Shown here: one piece after another, positions 15,897-26,014 of the stretch
Layout of the letters: the number at the start of each line of letters is the position of its first letter
How positions within the stretch are numbered: the first letter of the stretch is position 1
NCBI GenBank assembly: GCA_015068975.1
Contig: SVJM01000018.1
Location: 1-43,416, forward strand
Length of the DNA: 43,416 nucleotides
DNA from: Oscillospiraceae bacterium
Lineage (GTDB): Bacteria; Bacillota; Clostridia; UMGS1810
Reading direction: 5' to 3'
Notes under the pieces: model-generated
Database searches by the model: none
The model's input: the letters and a program-made list of their open reading frames with translations, nothing else
What the model was told of the DNA's origin: nothing
Translations under genes and position numbers: made by a program

Positions 15897-16976
15897 ATGA
15901 GAAGAATCAATGAGGGGTACTACAAAGAAAGTTTTAATTTAAAATCCGATAACTTAAAGTTTTATAACATAAAAGAATGTGATGCAATCAAAGTATACGG
16001 ACTTTATGATTACAAAAATCAGAAGATTTTCAAAAGAATTCCCGATGATGTAGCAAAAGCTACAAGCTACAATGTAAGCAAGCTTTATACAAATCCTTCA
16101 GGAGGAAGAATCAGATTTAAGACCGATTCTGAAGCAATAGCAATACGTGTCATTATACCCGGACATTCCGACAGAAGTATTATGTCTACGCTTTGTTCCA
16201 AGGGGTTTGACGTTTATATCAAAAAGGATGGCAAAGAGGTGTTTAAATACAGTCTTTATCCGCCGATTGATGTAGAAGATGAATATGTATTTGAAAAACC
16301 CCTCCCTGAAGGTGAAAAGGAAATTACCATCTATATGCCTTTGTATAATGATATAAAGGATGTATATATAGGTATTCAGGATGATAAGTTACTTTATCCG
16401 CATCATGATTATAAGTATGAAAAACCCTTTGTATTTTACGGTTCTTCCATTACTCAGGGAGCAAGTATATCCCGCCCGGGAAATACATATGAATCTATGC
16501 TTGCACGAGAACTTGATATTAATTACATAAATCTCGGATTTGCAGGAAGCGGTAAGGCGGAGGATTCAATCGTAGATTATATGGCAACAATGGATTTCTC
16601 GGTATTTGTATCTGACTATGATTACAATGCTCCCGACATTGAATATCTGGAGAAAACACATTATAAAATGTATAAGAAAATCAGGGATACACATCCTGAT
16701 GTGCCGTACATAATGCTGTCTAAGCCAATTTTTACCGACGACACAGATAATGATGTCAACAGAAAGAGAAGAGATATTGTATATAATACTTATACAAGAG
16801 CAAAAAAATCAGGGGATAACAGAGTGTACTTTATCGATGGATTCAAAATGTTTGAAAACCACTCAAAAGGTGAATGCTGTGCAGATGGTGTTCATCCAAA
16901 CGATTTCGGTGCATATATAATGTTTAAGACTATAAAAGAAGTCATAGAAAAAGAAAATATACTTGACTTGATATAA
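15897..16976 (+). CDS. SGNH/GDSL-family hydrolase (putative carbohydrate esterase)
   Basis: A 359-aa enzyme with an N-terminal beta-sandwich (about 1-165) and a C-terminal SGNH domain (about 175-359). Block I with the nucleophile is FYGSSITQG, block II is NLGFAGSGKAEDS, block III may be represented by SDYDYNAPD, and block V is DGVHPNDFGAY with the Asp-x-x-His pair. This layout is shared with deacylating esterases and acetylxylan-esterase-like proteins. There is no signal peptide. The ATG follows AAAGGAG, 1 bp after the previous stop, and a terminator comes right behind it, so it closes the five-gene run. The acyl group and substrate are unknown. Confidence 0.83.
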   Translation: MRRINEGYYKESFNLKSDNLKFYNIKECDAIKVYGLYDYKNQKIFKRIPDDVAKATSYNVSKLYTNPSGGRIRFKTDSEAIAIRVIIPGHSDRSIMSTLCSKGFDVYIKKDGKEVFKYSLYPPIDVEDEYVFEKPLPEGEKEITIYMPLYNDIKDVYIGIQDDKLLYPHHDYKYEKPFVFYGSSITQGASISRPGNTYESMLARELDINYINLGFAGSGKAEDSIVDYMATMDFSVFVSDYDYNAPDIEYLEKTHYKMYKKIRDTHPDVPYIMLSKPIFTDDTDNDVNRKRRDIVYNTYTRAKKSGDNRVYFIDGFKMFENHSKGECCADGVHPNDFGAYIMFKTIKEVIEKENILDLI

Positions 16977-16980
16977 TAAG

Positions 16981-17012
16981 AAAAAGGATGTGAATTTTTC
17001 ACATCCTTTTTT
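16981..17012. terminator. Strong bidirectional terminator, catabolic run / rdgB
   Basis: A perfect 14-bp stem, AAAAAGGATGTGAA (16981-16994) with TTCACATCCTTTTT (16998-17011), TTT loop. A and T tracts on both sides make it usable from either strand by the two convergent genes. Confidence 0.9.
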
Positions 17013-17021
17013 AATAAATAT

Positions 17022-17597
17022 TTATGACAATTTTTTGAGAAGAAGATTAAGAGCATTTCTTCTGTGGCTTATATCATTTTTTTCTTCAGGTGTAAGCTCT
17101 GCTGAAGTGCAGTCAAATCCATCAGGGATAAATAACGGGTCATATCCGAATCCGTTTATACCCTTTGGTTCATATGCCACTTTTCCGTGCCAATATCCTT
17201 CTGCAGTTATACTTTTACCATCAGGAAAGAAAAGTGCCATAGCACAAGTATAATGTGCACTTCGGTCAGTTTTACCTTCCAGATTTTTTAGTATAAGTTG
17301 GTTGTTCATTTCATCGTTGCCATGTTCACCGGAGTATCTGGCTGAATATATCCCGGGTTCACCGCCTAATGCGTCTACACATATGCCACTGTCATCTGCT
17401 AAAGAAGCACAGCCTGATATTTCACATATTTCCTTTGCTTTTTTTATGGCATTTTCCATAAATGTTGTGCCGTCTTCGATGGTTTCATGATGAATACCTG
17501 CCTCTTTTATAGAAATGATTTCATCAAAGTGTGATGATAATATTTCTTTTATTTCTTTAATTTTGTCTTTGTTATTTGATGCGATTATTAACTTCAT
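17022..17597 (-). CDS. rdgB: XTP/dITP diphosphatase (RdgB/HAM1)
   Basis: Hydrolyses dITP, ITP and XTP to monophosphates and so keeps deaminated purines out of DNA and RNA. The 191-aa protein shows the nucleotide-binding start MKLIIASNNKDKIKEIKEIL, the SLADDSGICVDALGGEPGIYSARYSG core with the catalytic Asp and metal ligands, GYWHGKV, the G-F-G-Y-DPLF loop, and SHRRNAL near the C-terminus. Length is usual for the family. GAAGGTGA precedes the ATG. It lies downstream of the guaB-fhs unit on the same strand, separated by a hairpin-rich spacer with a terminator, so it is likely expressed largely on its own. Confidence 0.95.
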   Translation of the reverse strand: MKLIIASNNKDKIKEIKEILSSHFDEIISIKEAGIHHETIEDGTTFMENAIKKAKEICEISGCASLADDSGICVDALGGEPGIYSARYSGEHGNDEMNNQLILKNLEGKTDRSAHYTCAMALFFPDGKSITAEGYWHGKVAYEPKGINGFGYDPLFIPDGFDCTSAELTPEEKNDISHRRNALNLLLKKLS

Positions 17598-17620
17598 TTT
17601 TTCACCTTCATATATAAATA

Positions 17621-17645
17621 GGGGATGTAAAACGCTTACATCCCC
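17621..17645 (-). terminator. Terminator-like hairpin upstream of rdgB
   Basis: GGGGATGTAA (17621-17630) and TTACATCCCC (17636-17645) form a perfect 10-bp stem with an AACGC loop. On the minus strand it is followed by TATTTATAT, a mediocre T tract. It would end transcripts coming from fhs. Confidence 0.6.
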
Positions 17646-17663
17646 ATTATTTTATGTGATAGG

Positions 17664-17765
17664 AATTTTCGCGGTCCACGGCGAAAATTTGCATCACGCA
17701 AAAAAGTGTACCGACCTACCCCCAAGATTGGGGGCAAGGGGGTTGATGTGCTAAAGCACTTTTTT
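17664..17765. repeat. Compound palindromic element between fhs and rdgB
   Basis: Three stem-loops lie side by side: AATTTTCGC/GCGAAAATT (17664-17689), TTTGC/GCAAA (17688-17702), and an outer 9-bp stem AAAAAAGTG/CACTTTTTT (17700-17765) that encloses CCCCCAA/TTGGGGG (17719-17734). On the minus strand the outer stem's T tract could also serve as the fhs terminator. The G/C-rich content and nested palindromes resemble dispersed REP- or MITE-like sequences in Clostridia. Whether other copies exist cannot be told from this window. Confidence 0.6.
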
Positions 17766-17770
17766 ATATC

Positions 17771-19438
17771 CTAAAACAATCCGCTTATTACTCCGTTTTC
17801 ATCAACGTCAATTCTTTCTGCGGCAGGGACTTTTGGCAGACCCGGCATTGTCATTATTTCGCCTGTAAGTACAACTATAAATCCTGCACCGGCAGACACT
17901 TTTACATTTCGGACTGTAACTGTAAAGCCTTCAGGTGCACCGAGTTTTGAAGGGTCATCTGAAAAGCTGTATTGTGTCTTAGCTACACAAATAGGGAGCT
18001 TTTCAAAGCCTAACTCAGTGAGCTTGTCAATTTGCTTGAGACACTGAGGTGTAAAGGCTACACCTTCGCCACCGTAAACTTTTTTTACTACTGCCTCGAT
18101 TTTTTCTTTGATAGATAAATCATCAGTATAGCTGAATGTGAAGTCATTTGGTTCTTCGCAAAGTCTTACAACTTCTTTTGCAAGCTCTATTCCGCCTTCG
18201 CCGCCGTCAGCCCATACAGTTGAAAGTACAACGTTTACACCAAGATTTTTGCACTCGTTGATAATAAGCTCAACTTCTTTGTCTGTATCTGTAGGAAATC
18301 TGTTTACAGCAACAACACAAGGTAATTTGTATACATTTTTGATATTTGATACATGACGGAGAAGGTTTGGAAGACCTTTTGAAAGTGCTTCAAGATTTTC
18401 TTCGCCCAGTTCATTTTTTGCCATTCCACCATGCATTTTGAGAGCTCTGATTGTTGCGACCATTACAACAGCAGAAGGCTTAAGCTTTGCTACACGACAC
18501 TTGATATCGAGAAACTTTTCTGCACCAAGATCAGCACCAAAGCCTGCTTCTGTAATCGCATAATCGCCAAGCTTCATAGCCATTTTTGTAGCGATTACAC
18601 TATTACAGCCATGTGCAATATTTGCAAATGGTCCACCATGAACAAATGCAGGTGTACCTTCAAGAGTCTGCACAAGGTTTGGCTTAAGAGCATCTTTTAA
18701 AAGTGCAGTCATGGCACCTTCCGCTTTAAGATCCTTTGCAGTTACAGGTTCGTTTGAGGAATTATATCCTACAATTATTTTTGAAAGTCTATCCTTGAGA
18801 TCGGTAATCGAATTTGCGAGGCACAGAACAGCCATAATTTCTGAAGCAACTGTTATATCATAGCCATCTTCACGTGGTACACCATTTGAACGACCTCCAA
18901 GACCATTTGTAATGAATCTTAACTGTCTGTCGTTCATATCTACACAACGTTTCCATGTGATACGTCTTGTGTCGATTCCAAGTGCATTTCCCTGATGAAT
19001 ATGGTTGTCAAGCATTGCAGCAAGAAGGTTGTTTGCAGCACCTATAGCGTGGAAGTCTCCTGTGAAATGGAGGTTAATATCTTCCATAGGGACAACCTGT
19101 GCATATCCACCGCCTGCAGCTCCGCCTTTTACACCAAAAACGGGTCCCAGTGATGGTTCGCGAAGTGCAACTACTACATTTTTGCCGATTTTTTTCAGCC
19201 CGTCACTAAGACCAATTGTTGTAGTTGTTTTGCCTTCGCCGGCAGGTGTAGGTGTTATTGCAGTAACAAGGACAAGCTTTCCGTCCTTGTTACTGGTTTC
19301 ATTTAATAATGATAAATCGATTTTTGCTTTATAATTACCGTATTGTTCGATATATTTTTCGTCTATACCCGCTCTTTTTGCAATATCGGTAATTCTTTCC
19401 ATTTGCACACTCTGTGCAATTTCAATATCTGTTTTCAT
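17771..19438 (-). CDS. fhs: Formate-tetrahydrofolate ligase
   Basis: Makes 10-formyl-THF from formate, THF and ATP in the cytosol, the formyl donor for PurN and AICAR transformylase. The 555-aa length is standard. The ATP-binding P-loop [14 protein letters not shown] lies near residue 67, followed by [50 protein letters not shown] near the C-terminus and the final GLF. AAAGGGTGATAG serves as ribosome site. It follows guaB by 13 bp and shares that gene's promoter. Its place beside the purine operon fits the demand for one-carbon units; in acetogens the same enzyme serves the Wood-Ljungdahl pathway, but nothing else of that pathway is here. Confidence 0.97.
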   Translation of the reverse strand: MKTDIEIAQSVQMERITDIAKRAGIDEKYIEQYGNYKAKIDLSLLNETSNKDGKLVLVTAITPTPAGEGKTTTTIGLSDGLKKIGKNVVVALREPSLGPVFGVKGGAAGGGYAQVVPMEDINLHFTGDFHAIGAANNLLAAMLDNHIHQGNALGIDTRRITWKRCVDMNDRQLRFITNGLGGRSNGVPREDGYDITVASEIMAVLCLANSITDLKDRLSKIIVGYNSSNEPVTAKDLKAEGAMTALLKDALKPNLVQTLEGTPAFVHGGPFANIAHGCNSVIATKMAMKLGDYAITEAGFGADLGAEKFLDIKCRVAKLKPSAVVMVATIRALKMHGGMAKNELGEENLEALSKGLPNLLRHVSNIKNVYKLPCVVAVNRFPTDTDKEVELIINECKNLGVNVVLSTVWADGGEGGIELAKEVVRLCEEPNDFTFSYTDDLSIKEKIEAVVKKVYGGEGVAFTPQCLKQIDKLTELGFEKLPICVAKTQYSFSDDPSKLGAPEGFTVTVRNVKVSAGAGFIVVLTGEIMTMPGLPKVPAAERIDVDENGVISGLF

Positions 19439-19451
19439 TATCTATCACCCT

Positions 19452-20957
19452 TTAGGTATTGGAGTTTGTTGTTTTAAGCACAACGTCGTGGTATCCGCCT
19501 TCTACGATAGAAGTAGATGATACTACTGTAAGTTTTGCATTTTTCTGAAGATCAGGAATGTTTGTAACACCACAATTACACATTGTAGATTTTACTTTAT
19601 ATAAGCTCTTTTCCACATTGTCATGAAGAGAACCGGCATATGTTACATATGAGTCAACGCCTTCTTCAAATGAAAGCTTGGATTTGCCTCGAAGATCATA
19701 TCTCTGCCAGTTTCTTGCTCTGTTTGAGCCTTCGCCCCAGTATTCTTTTACATAAGTTCCGTTGATGTTAAGCTTTGGAGTAGGGCTTTCGTCGAAACGT
19801 GCAAAGTAACGTCCAAGCATAAGGAAATCTGCACCCATGCTAAGTGCAAGAGTCATATGATAGTCGTGTACAATACCACCGTCAGAACATATAGGTACAT
19901 AAATACCAGTTTCTTCAAAGTATTCGTCTCTTGCAGCTGCAACTTCAATAAGTGCAGTTGCCTGACCGCGTCCGATACCTTTTGTTTCTCTTGTGATACA
20001 GATTGAACCGCCGCCGATACCTACTTTTACAAAGTCGGCACCTGCTTTTGCAAGAAACATAAAGCCGTCTCTGTCAACTACGTTACCTGCGCCAACCAAT
20101 ACTTTGTCGCCGTATCTTTCTCTGATGAAGTCAATTGTCTTTTTCTGCCAGCATGAATAACCTTCAGAAGAGTCGATACAAAGTACATCAGCACCTGCTT
20201 CTACAAGTGCAGGAACTCTTTTTTCGTAGTCAGTTGTATTTATACCTGCACCAACCATAAATCTTTTTTCTTTGTCAAGCATTTCGTTTGGATTATTCTT
20301 ATGAGATGAATAGTCTTTTCTGAATACAAAATACATAAGATTTCCATTGTCATCAACGATAGGGAGGGAGTTAAGCTTATGCTCCCAGATAATATCGTTT
20401 GCTACTTTGAGGGTTGTATCCTTTGGTGCAGTGATTAATTTTTCGATAGGTGTCATAAAATCTTTGATTTTAGCATCCATAGACATTCTTGATACTCTGT
20501 AATCTCTGCTTGTAACAATACCAAGAAGCTTACCGGAGCATGTTCCGTCATCTGTGATTGCTATTGTTGAGTATCCGTTTCTTTCAACAAGGTCAACCAC
20601 ATCTTCCAATGTATTGTCGGGTGTGAGGTTTGAATCAGATACAACAAATCCTGCTTTGTAGTTTTTAACCTTTGCAACCATTTTTGCTTCTTCTTCAACT
20701 GACTGTGAGCCGTAGATGAAGGACATTCCGCCTTCTTTTGCCAAAGCAATAGCCAGAGTATCATTGGATACTGATTGCATTATAGCGGATACCAAAGGAA
20801 TATTAAGTGATATTCTTGGTTCTTCCTGACCTTTTTTGTATTTTACAAGCGGTGTTTTGAGAGAAACATTTGCAGGAATACAGTCTTCTGATGTATAACC
20901 CGGAACCAAAAGATATTCACTGAATGTTCTGGATGGTTCTTTGTAATAGTATGCCAT
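19452..20957 (-). CDS. guaB: IMP dehydrogenase
   Basis: Oxidises IMP to XMP with NAD, the committed step to GMP. The 501-aa protein has the usual arrangement: a TIM barrel interrupted by a CBS pair (about 95-210, with [22 protein letters not shown] and [20 protein letters not shown]). The catalytic loop [20 protein letters not shown] holds the nucleophilic Cys near residue 310, where the more usual form is GIGPGSICTTR. DSSEGYS and ICSDGGI form the IMP site, and the flap region lies near [11 protein letters not shown], diverging from the common form. The ribosome site is AGGAGG. A consensus promoter lies between purL and guaB, giving expression separate from the riboswitch-controlled operon. 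Confidence 0.93.
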   Translation of the reverse strand: MAYYYKEPSRTFSEYLLVPGYTSEDCIPANVSLKTPLVKYKKGQEEPRISLNIPLVSAIMQSVSNDTLAIALAKEGGMSFIYGSQSVEEEAKMVAKVKNYKAGFVVSDSNLTPDNTLEDVVDLVERNGYSTIAITDDGTCSGKLLGIVTSRDYRVSRMSMDAKIKDFMTPIEKLITAPKDTTLKVANDIIWEHKLNSLPIVDDNGNLMYFVFRKDYSSHKNNPNEMLDKEKRFMVGAGINTTDYEKRVPALVEAGADVLCIDSSEGYSCWQKKTIDFIRERYGDKVLVGAGNVVDRDGFMFLAKAGADFVKVGIGGGSICITRETKGIGRGQATALIEVAAARDEYFEETGIYVPICSDGGIVHDYHMTLALSMGADFLMLGRYFARFDESPTPKLNINGTYVKEYWGEGSNRARNWQRYDLRGKSKLSFEEGVDSYVTYAGSLHDNVEKSLYKVKSTMCNCGVTNIPDLQKNAKLTVVSSTSIVEGGYHDVVLKTTNSNT

Positions 20958-21000
20958 TTTTAACTCCTCCTAAATAAATTTGATTTATGTTTTTCTGCCT

Positions 21001-21029
21001 ATTGTACATTATGTTTTAAACTATGTCAA
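21001..21029 (-). promoter_or_regulatory. Consensus promoter of guaB-fhs
   Basis: On the minus strand TTGACA (21024-21029), 17-bp spacer, TACAAT (21001-21006), about 43 bp upstream of the guaB ATG and immediately after the purL stop. Confidence 0.8.
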
Positions 21030-21032
21030 CAA

Positions 21033-24000
21033 TTATTTAAAAAATTCAACAGCAGATTTAAATAATTTCATATCATATTCGCCATAAACATTTTTATAAA
21101 GACCATTGTTGTATCTTTCTGAATGACCCATTTTACCGATGATTCGACCATCAGGGGATGTGATACCCTCAATTGCCATAGCTGAACCATTTGGATTGAA
21201 TGCGATATCATAAGTCGGGTTTCCTTCAAGATCAACATACTGTGTCATTACCTGACCATTTGCGATAAGATCTCTGATCACATCATCATTTGCCATAAAT
21301 CTTCCTTCACCATGAGAAATAGGCACACAGAAGATGTCGCCACATTCCACATTTTTAAGCCATGGAGATTTGTTTGAAGCGATTCTCGTTCTTACAATCT
21401 TGGACTGATGTCTGCCGATAGTATTAAATGTAAGAGTAGGGCAGTTTGCATCAGTATCGATTATCTTGCCATATGGTACAAGGCCGAGCTTTATAAGTGC
21501 CTGGAAACCATTACAGATACCTGCCATAAGGCCGCCTTTTTCGTCCATAAGACGAGTAACGGCATCTTTGATTTCTGCATTTCTGAAAAAGGCTGTAATG
21601 AATTTACCCGAACCATCAGGCTCGTCACCACCGGAGAAACCACCTGGGATAAATATCATCTGTGAATCATTGATTTTTGATGCAAAGTCTTCAACAGATT
21701 TTGCAATCTTTTCACTTGACAGATTGTTGATTACAAATATTTCTGCTTCGGCACCTGCATCCGCCATTGCCTTTGCTGTATCAAATTCACAGTTTGTACC
21801 CGGAAATACAGGGATAAGAACTTTAGGCTTTGCAACTTTAATAGAAGCTGAGCTCCATTTGGTTTCTTTGTATTCAATCTTTTCTATCTTGTCAGATGGG
21901 AAATCAATGTTGCATGAGAAGATACCCTCAAGTTTGTCTTCGTATGCTTTTTCGAGAGCATCAATTGACAAAGTTTCATTATTATATTTGATTGTATATT
22001 CATCAGTTGTAAAGCCGAGCACTTCGCCAACTGTTTCATCATTTGCCATTTCGATGACAAATGAACCATACAGATAGCCGAAGATATCATCCTTTGATAC
22101 TTTGTCTGAATATTCAAAACCAATCTTATTACCCAATGACATTTTGAGTACTGCTTCTGCAACACCACCGTAGGTAGGTGTATAAACAGAAACTGCTTTT
22201 TTGTCTCTTACAAGTTTTGCAACTATATCAAAGTTTTTCTTAAGACTATCTGCATCAGGAAGATTATCCTTTGTGTATTCAGGTTTAAGAATACAAACCT
22301 TGTGTCCGGATGCCTTAAATTCATTTGAGATAATGTTTTTGATATTATCCATCGTAACAGCGAAAGAAACGAGAGTAGGGGGTACGTCGATGTTTTCGAA
22401 AGTACCACTCATTGAGTCTTTTCCGCCGATAGCACCGATTTCAAAATCCTTCTGCGCCATAAAAGCACCGAGAAGTGCTGAGAAAGGTTTTCCCCAACGT
22501 TTCGGATCAGCCTTAGGTTTTTCGAAGTATTCCTGGAATGTAAGATATACATCCTCAAATGAAGCACCATGAGCAACAAGCTTGGATATAGATTCAACAA
22601 CAGCAAGATATGCACCATGATATGGGCTCTTTTCTGTAATGAAAGGATTGTATCCCCAGCTCATAAGCGAACAGGTTGTTGTGTGTCCCTTTTCTGAAGA
22701 TACTTTGTTTACCATTGCCTGGATAGGTGTCTTCTGATATTTGCCACCAAATGGCATAAGAACTGTTCCTGCGCCGATGGTTGAGTCAAATCTCTCTGAT
22801 AAGCCTCTCTTCGAACACACATTAAGATCGGAGCTTAGTTTAGTATAAAGATTTGTGAAGGAATCAGATGTATCCTTTTTGAAATCCTGACATTTGGTGC
22901 TGATAACCTCTGTGTGTTTTTCTGCACCATTTGAATTTAAAAATTCTCTTGATATATTACAGATTGTATTTCCGTTCCATATCATAGTGAGGTATGCTTT
23001 TTCTGTAACAGTAGCAACAGGTGTAGCGTTGAGATTTTCTTCTTCAGCAAGTTTTAAGAATGTATCTACATCCTTTGCTTCTACTACAACAGCCATTCTT
23101 TCCTGACTTTCTGAGATAGCAAGTTCTGTGCCGTCGAGACCTTCATATTTTTTCGGTACTTTATTCAAATCGATAAGAAGTCCGTCTGCAAGTTCGCCTA
23201 TTGCAACAGAAACACCGCCTGCACCAAAGTCATTACATCTTTTGATAAGTGTGGAAGCTTTTTCGTTTCTGAAAAGTCTCTGAAGCTTTCTTTCTTCAGG
23301 TGCGTTACCTTTCTGTACTTCAGCGCCACATGATTCGAGAGATTCCTTTGTATGTGATTTGGATGAGCCTGTAGCACCGCCACAACCATCACGACCTGTA
23401 GCACCGCCAAGGAGGATAACTACATCACCCGGTTCAGGTCTTTCTCTCTTTACATTCTTTTCTGGTGCGCCTGCAATAACTGCACCGATTTCCATTCTCT
23501 TAGCTTCATAACCATCGTGATAAATTTCATCTACGATTCCTGTAGCAAGACCAATCTGGTTACCATATGATGAATAACCGCTTGCAGCAGTTGTTACGAT
23601 TTTTCTCTGTGGAAGTTTACCGGGAAGAGTTTCTGATATTGGAAGTGTAGGGTCTTTTGCACCTGTCACTCTCATTGCACCATATACATAACTTCTTCCT
23701 GAGAGTGGGTCTCTGATTGCACCACCAATACATGTGGCTGCACCACCGAATGGTTCTATTTCTGTTGGATGGTTATGAGTTTCATTTTTGAAGAGGATGA
23801 GCCACTTTTCCATCTTGCCATCAATTTCCACATCAGCCTTAACTGTACATGCATTGATTTCTTCTGATTCGTCAAGCTTGTCAAGTTTGCCGGTTTTTCT
23901 CAAATATTTAACAGCAAGAGTTGCAATATCCATAAGATTGATGCTTTTGGTTCTTCCGAGGAAATCTCTTGTACTAAGATATTCATCATATGCTTTCTGC

Positions 24001-24722
24001 AAAAGCTCGTCTTCAAATTTTGCATTGTCAATAGTTGTAAGGAATGTTGTGTGTCGGCAGTGATCAGACCAGTAAGTGTCTATCATTCTGATCTCTGTAA
24101 TAGTAGGGTTTCTGTTTTCCTTTATGAAATATTCCTGACAGAATTTAAGATCATCAGAATCCATAGCTAGACCATATTTGTTTACAAATTCGTCAAATTC
24201 GTCACCCTTCATATCTATAAATCCATCAAGGATTTCTACTGTTTCGGGAATATCATATTCAGCTTTAAGAGTTTTAGGAAGCTCATCAGTTGCTTCTCTT
24301 GACTCAACAGGATTGATGATATGATTCTTGATTGTAAGTATATCTTTTTCGGAAAGGTTGCCACTTAATACATATACTTTTGCAGTTCTGCATAGCGGTC
24401 TTTCGCCTTTTGATATAAGCTGAATACACTCTGCTGCTGAATTTGCTCTCTGGTCGAACTGTCCGGGGAGATATTCAGTGATAAGAACATAACCGCCCTT
24501 TGCATCAACTGAATCAGTAACAATATCAAGCTGAGGCTCAGAAAAAACAGTAGTCTTTGCATATTCAAAGAGATCCTTATCAATATTTTCTACATCATAT
24601 CTGTTAATTACTCTGATATCTTCCAATGCCTTTATTCCGATAATGTTTACTATATCATTCTTTAGTGCATTGGCTTCGTGAGCAAGTTCTTTTTTCTTTT
24701 CTACATATACTCTATATACCAT
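21033..24722 (-). CDS. purL: Phosphoribosylformylglycinamidine synthase, single-chain PurL with glutaminase domain
   Basis: Converts FGAR, glutamine and ATP to FGAM, step four of de novo purine synthesis. The 1229-aa protein fuses the PurS-like, synthetase and glutamine amidotransferase parts in the arrangement seen in clostridia (TIGR01857 type). Seen are a PurS-like N-terminus, the linker motif DTYWSDHCRHTTF near residue 215, KNETHNHPTEIEPFGGAATCIGG, the duplicated AIRS-type halves, and from about residue 960 a class I glutaminase, VLIPVFPGTNCEFDTAKA, with the nucleophile in GICNGFQ and the His-Glu pair in ISHGEGRF. GGAGG precedes the ATG, 1 bp after purD. It is the last gene of the purine operon. 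Confidence 0.96.
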   Translation of the reverse strand: MVYRVYVEKKKELAHEANALKNDIVNIIGIKALEDIRVINRYDVENIDKDLFEYAKTTVFSEPQLDIVTDSVDAKGGYVLITEYLPGQFDQRANSAAECIQLISKGERPLCRTAKVYVLSGNLSEKDILTIKNHIINPVESREATDELPKTLKAEYDIPETVEILDGFIDMKGDEFDEFVNKYGLAMDSDDLKFCQEYFIKENRNPTITEIRMIDTYWSDHCRHTTFLTTIDNAKFEDELLQKAYDEYLSTRDFLGRTKSINLMDIATLAVKYLRKTGKLDKLDESEEINACTVKADVEIDGKMEKWLILFKNETHNHPTEIEPFGGAATCIGGAIRDPLSGRSYVYGAMRVTGAKDPTLPISETLPGKLPQRKIVTTAASGYSSYGNQIGLATGIVDEIYHDGYEAKRMEIGAVIAGAPEKNVKRERPEPGDVVILLGGATGRDGCGGATGSSKSHTKESLESCGAEVQKGNAPEERKLQRLFRNEKASTLIKRCNDFGAGGVSVAIGELADGLLIDLNKVPKKYEGLDGTELAISESQERMAVVVEAKDVDTFLKLAEEENLNATPVATVTEKAYLTMIWNGNTICNISREFLNSNGAEKHTEVISTKCQDFKKDTSDSFTNLYTKLSSDLNVCSKRGLSERFDSTIGAGTVLMPFGGKYQKTPIQAMVNKVSSEKGHTTTCSLMSWGYNPFITEKSPYHGAYLAVVESISKLVAHGASFEDVYLTFQEYFEKPKADPKRWGKPFSALLGAFMAQKDFEIGAIGGKDSMSGTFENIDVPPTLVSFAVTMDNIKNIISNEFKASGHKVCILKPEYTKDNLPDADSLKKNFDIVAKLVRDKKAVSVYTPTYGGVAEAVLKMSLGNKIGFEYSDKVSKDDIFGYLYGSFVIEMANDETVGEVLGFTTDEYTIKYNNETLSIDALEKAYEDKLEGIFSCNIDFPSDKIEKIEYKETKWSSASIKVAKPKVLIPVFPGTNCEFDTAKAMADAGAEAEIFVINNLSSEKIAKSVEDFASKINDSQMIFIPGGFSGGDEPDGSGKFITAFFRNAEIKDAVTRLMDEKGGLMAGICNGFQALIKLGLVPYGKIIDTDANCPTLTFNTIGRHQSKIVRTRIASNKSPWLKNVECGDIFCVPISHGEGRFMANDDVIRDLIANGQVMTQYVDLEGNPTYDIAFNPNGSAMAIEGITSPDGRIIGKMGHSERYNNGLYKNVYGEYDMKLFKSAVEFFK

Positions 24723-24723
24723 T

Positions 24724-25986
24724 TTATACCTCCAAAGCCTTAAGTGCTTTTTGTCCTATGTCTTTTCTGTAATATGCATTTTTGAAAGTTACTTTTTTGG
24801 TAGTTTCATATGCCTTTTCAATTGCATCTTTAAGTGTAGGTGCGGTTTCTGTCACGCCAAGGACACGTCCGCCGTTTGAAAGAAGCTTACCATTATCTTC
24901 CTTTACACCTGCGCAGTAGATGAGTTTATCTGAAGGCATGGTGATTTCAAAGCCTTTTTCATAGCTTTCAGGATATCCTTCCGATGCAACTACTACACAA
25001 CAAGCTGACCCGTCAGAAAACTTAACTGATGCGTTTTTAAGATCCTTGTCAGCAATTTTAAGCATAATGTCGAGAAGATCAGATTCAAGAAGGGGGAGAA
25101 CAACCTGTGTTTCGGGATCACCAAAACGACAGTTGTATTCTATAACCTTCGGACCATTCTTTGTAAGCATAAGTCCGAAATAAAGACATCCCGAGAATGT
25201 TCTTCCTTCTTTGTTCATTGCATCAATTGTAGGAAGGAAGATTTTTTCCATACATTCCTTTGCTACATCATCAGTATAGTATGGGTTAGGAGCTATTGTT
25301 CCCATTCCGCCTGTATTTAAGCCTTCGTCGTTGTCTTTGGCTCTTTTATGATCCATTGAAGATACCATTGGGATTACTGTTTCGCCGTCTGTAAATGAAA
25401 GAACAGATACTTCGGGACCCTCAAGAAACTCTTCTATAACAATACTGTTTCCGCTTTCGCCAAATGCTTTATCAAGCATAATTGATTTGATGCCATCTAT
25501 TGCTTTTTCTCTTGTATCACAGATTAGCACACCTTTTCCCAAAGCAAGACCATCAGCCTTTATAACTGTAGGGATGGGAGCAGTTTTTATATACTCAAGT
25601 GCTTTTTGGGCATCGTCAAATACTTCGTATTGAGCAGTAGGGATGCCATACTTTTTCATCAGATTTTTTGAAAAGACCTTGCTGCCTTCAATAATCGCAG
25701 CATTTTTTCTTGGTCCGAAGCATTTGATACCGATTTCTTCAAGTGCGTCTACAGCACCAAGTACCAATGGATCATCTGGAGCAACAATAGCAAAATCAAT
25801 TGCATTTTCTTTTGCAAATGCTGTGATCTTTTCTATATCTTTTGCACCTATATCTACACATTCTGCATCAAGACTGATGCCACCGTTTCCGGGAAGAGCA
25901 TAGATCTTGTCTACATTTTTGTTTTCTTTTATTTTTTTGATGATGGCGTGTTCTCTGCCTCCGCCACCTACTACCATAACTTTCAT
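24724..25986 (-). CDS. purD: Phosphoribosylamine-glycine ligase
   Basis: Joins phosphoribosylamine and glycine with ATP to form GAR, the second step of the pathway. The 420-aa length is normal. Motifs in order are MKVMVVGGGGREHAI at the N-terminus, the ATP-grasp section PTVIKADGLALGKGV, EEFLEGPEVSVLSF, the GARS signature NTGGMGTIAPNPYY with the basic DHKRAKDNDEGL just before it, and YNCRFGDPETQVVLPLL near residue 290. AAAGGA is the ribosome site. It sits directly after glyA, whose product glycine is a PurD substrate. Confidence 0.97.
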   Translation of the reverse strand: MKVMVVGGGGREHAIIKKIKENKNVDKIYALPGNGGISLDAECVDIGAKDIEKITAFAKENAIDFAIVAPDDPLVLGAVDALEEIGIKCFGPRKNAAIIEGSKVFSKNLMKKYGIPTAQYEVFDDAQKALEYIKTAPIPTVIKADGLALGKGVLICDTREKAIDGIKSIMLDKAFGESGNSIVIEEFLEGPEVSVLSFTDGETVIPMVSSMDHKRAKDNDEGLNTGGMGTIAPNPYYTDDVAKECMEKIFLPTIDAMNKEGRTFSGCLYFGLMLTKNGPKVIEYNCRFGDPETQVVLPLLESDLLDIMLKIADKDLKNASVKFSDGSACCVVVASEGYPESYEKGFEITMPSDKLIYCAGVKEDNGKLLSNGGRVLGVTETAPTLKDAIEKAYETTKKVTFKNAYYRKDIGQKALKALEV

Positions 25987-26014
25987 ATGTGAAATCCTTT
26001 CTTAAAAACGAAAA

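Noticed and set aside
21466-22077. 203-aa plus-strand frame inside purL
   Set aside because: It is a shadow of the highly coding purL strand, with no ribosome site or recognisable domain.
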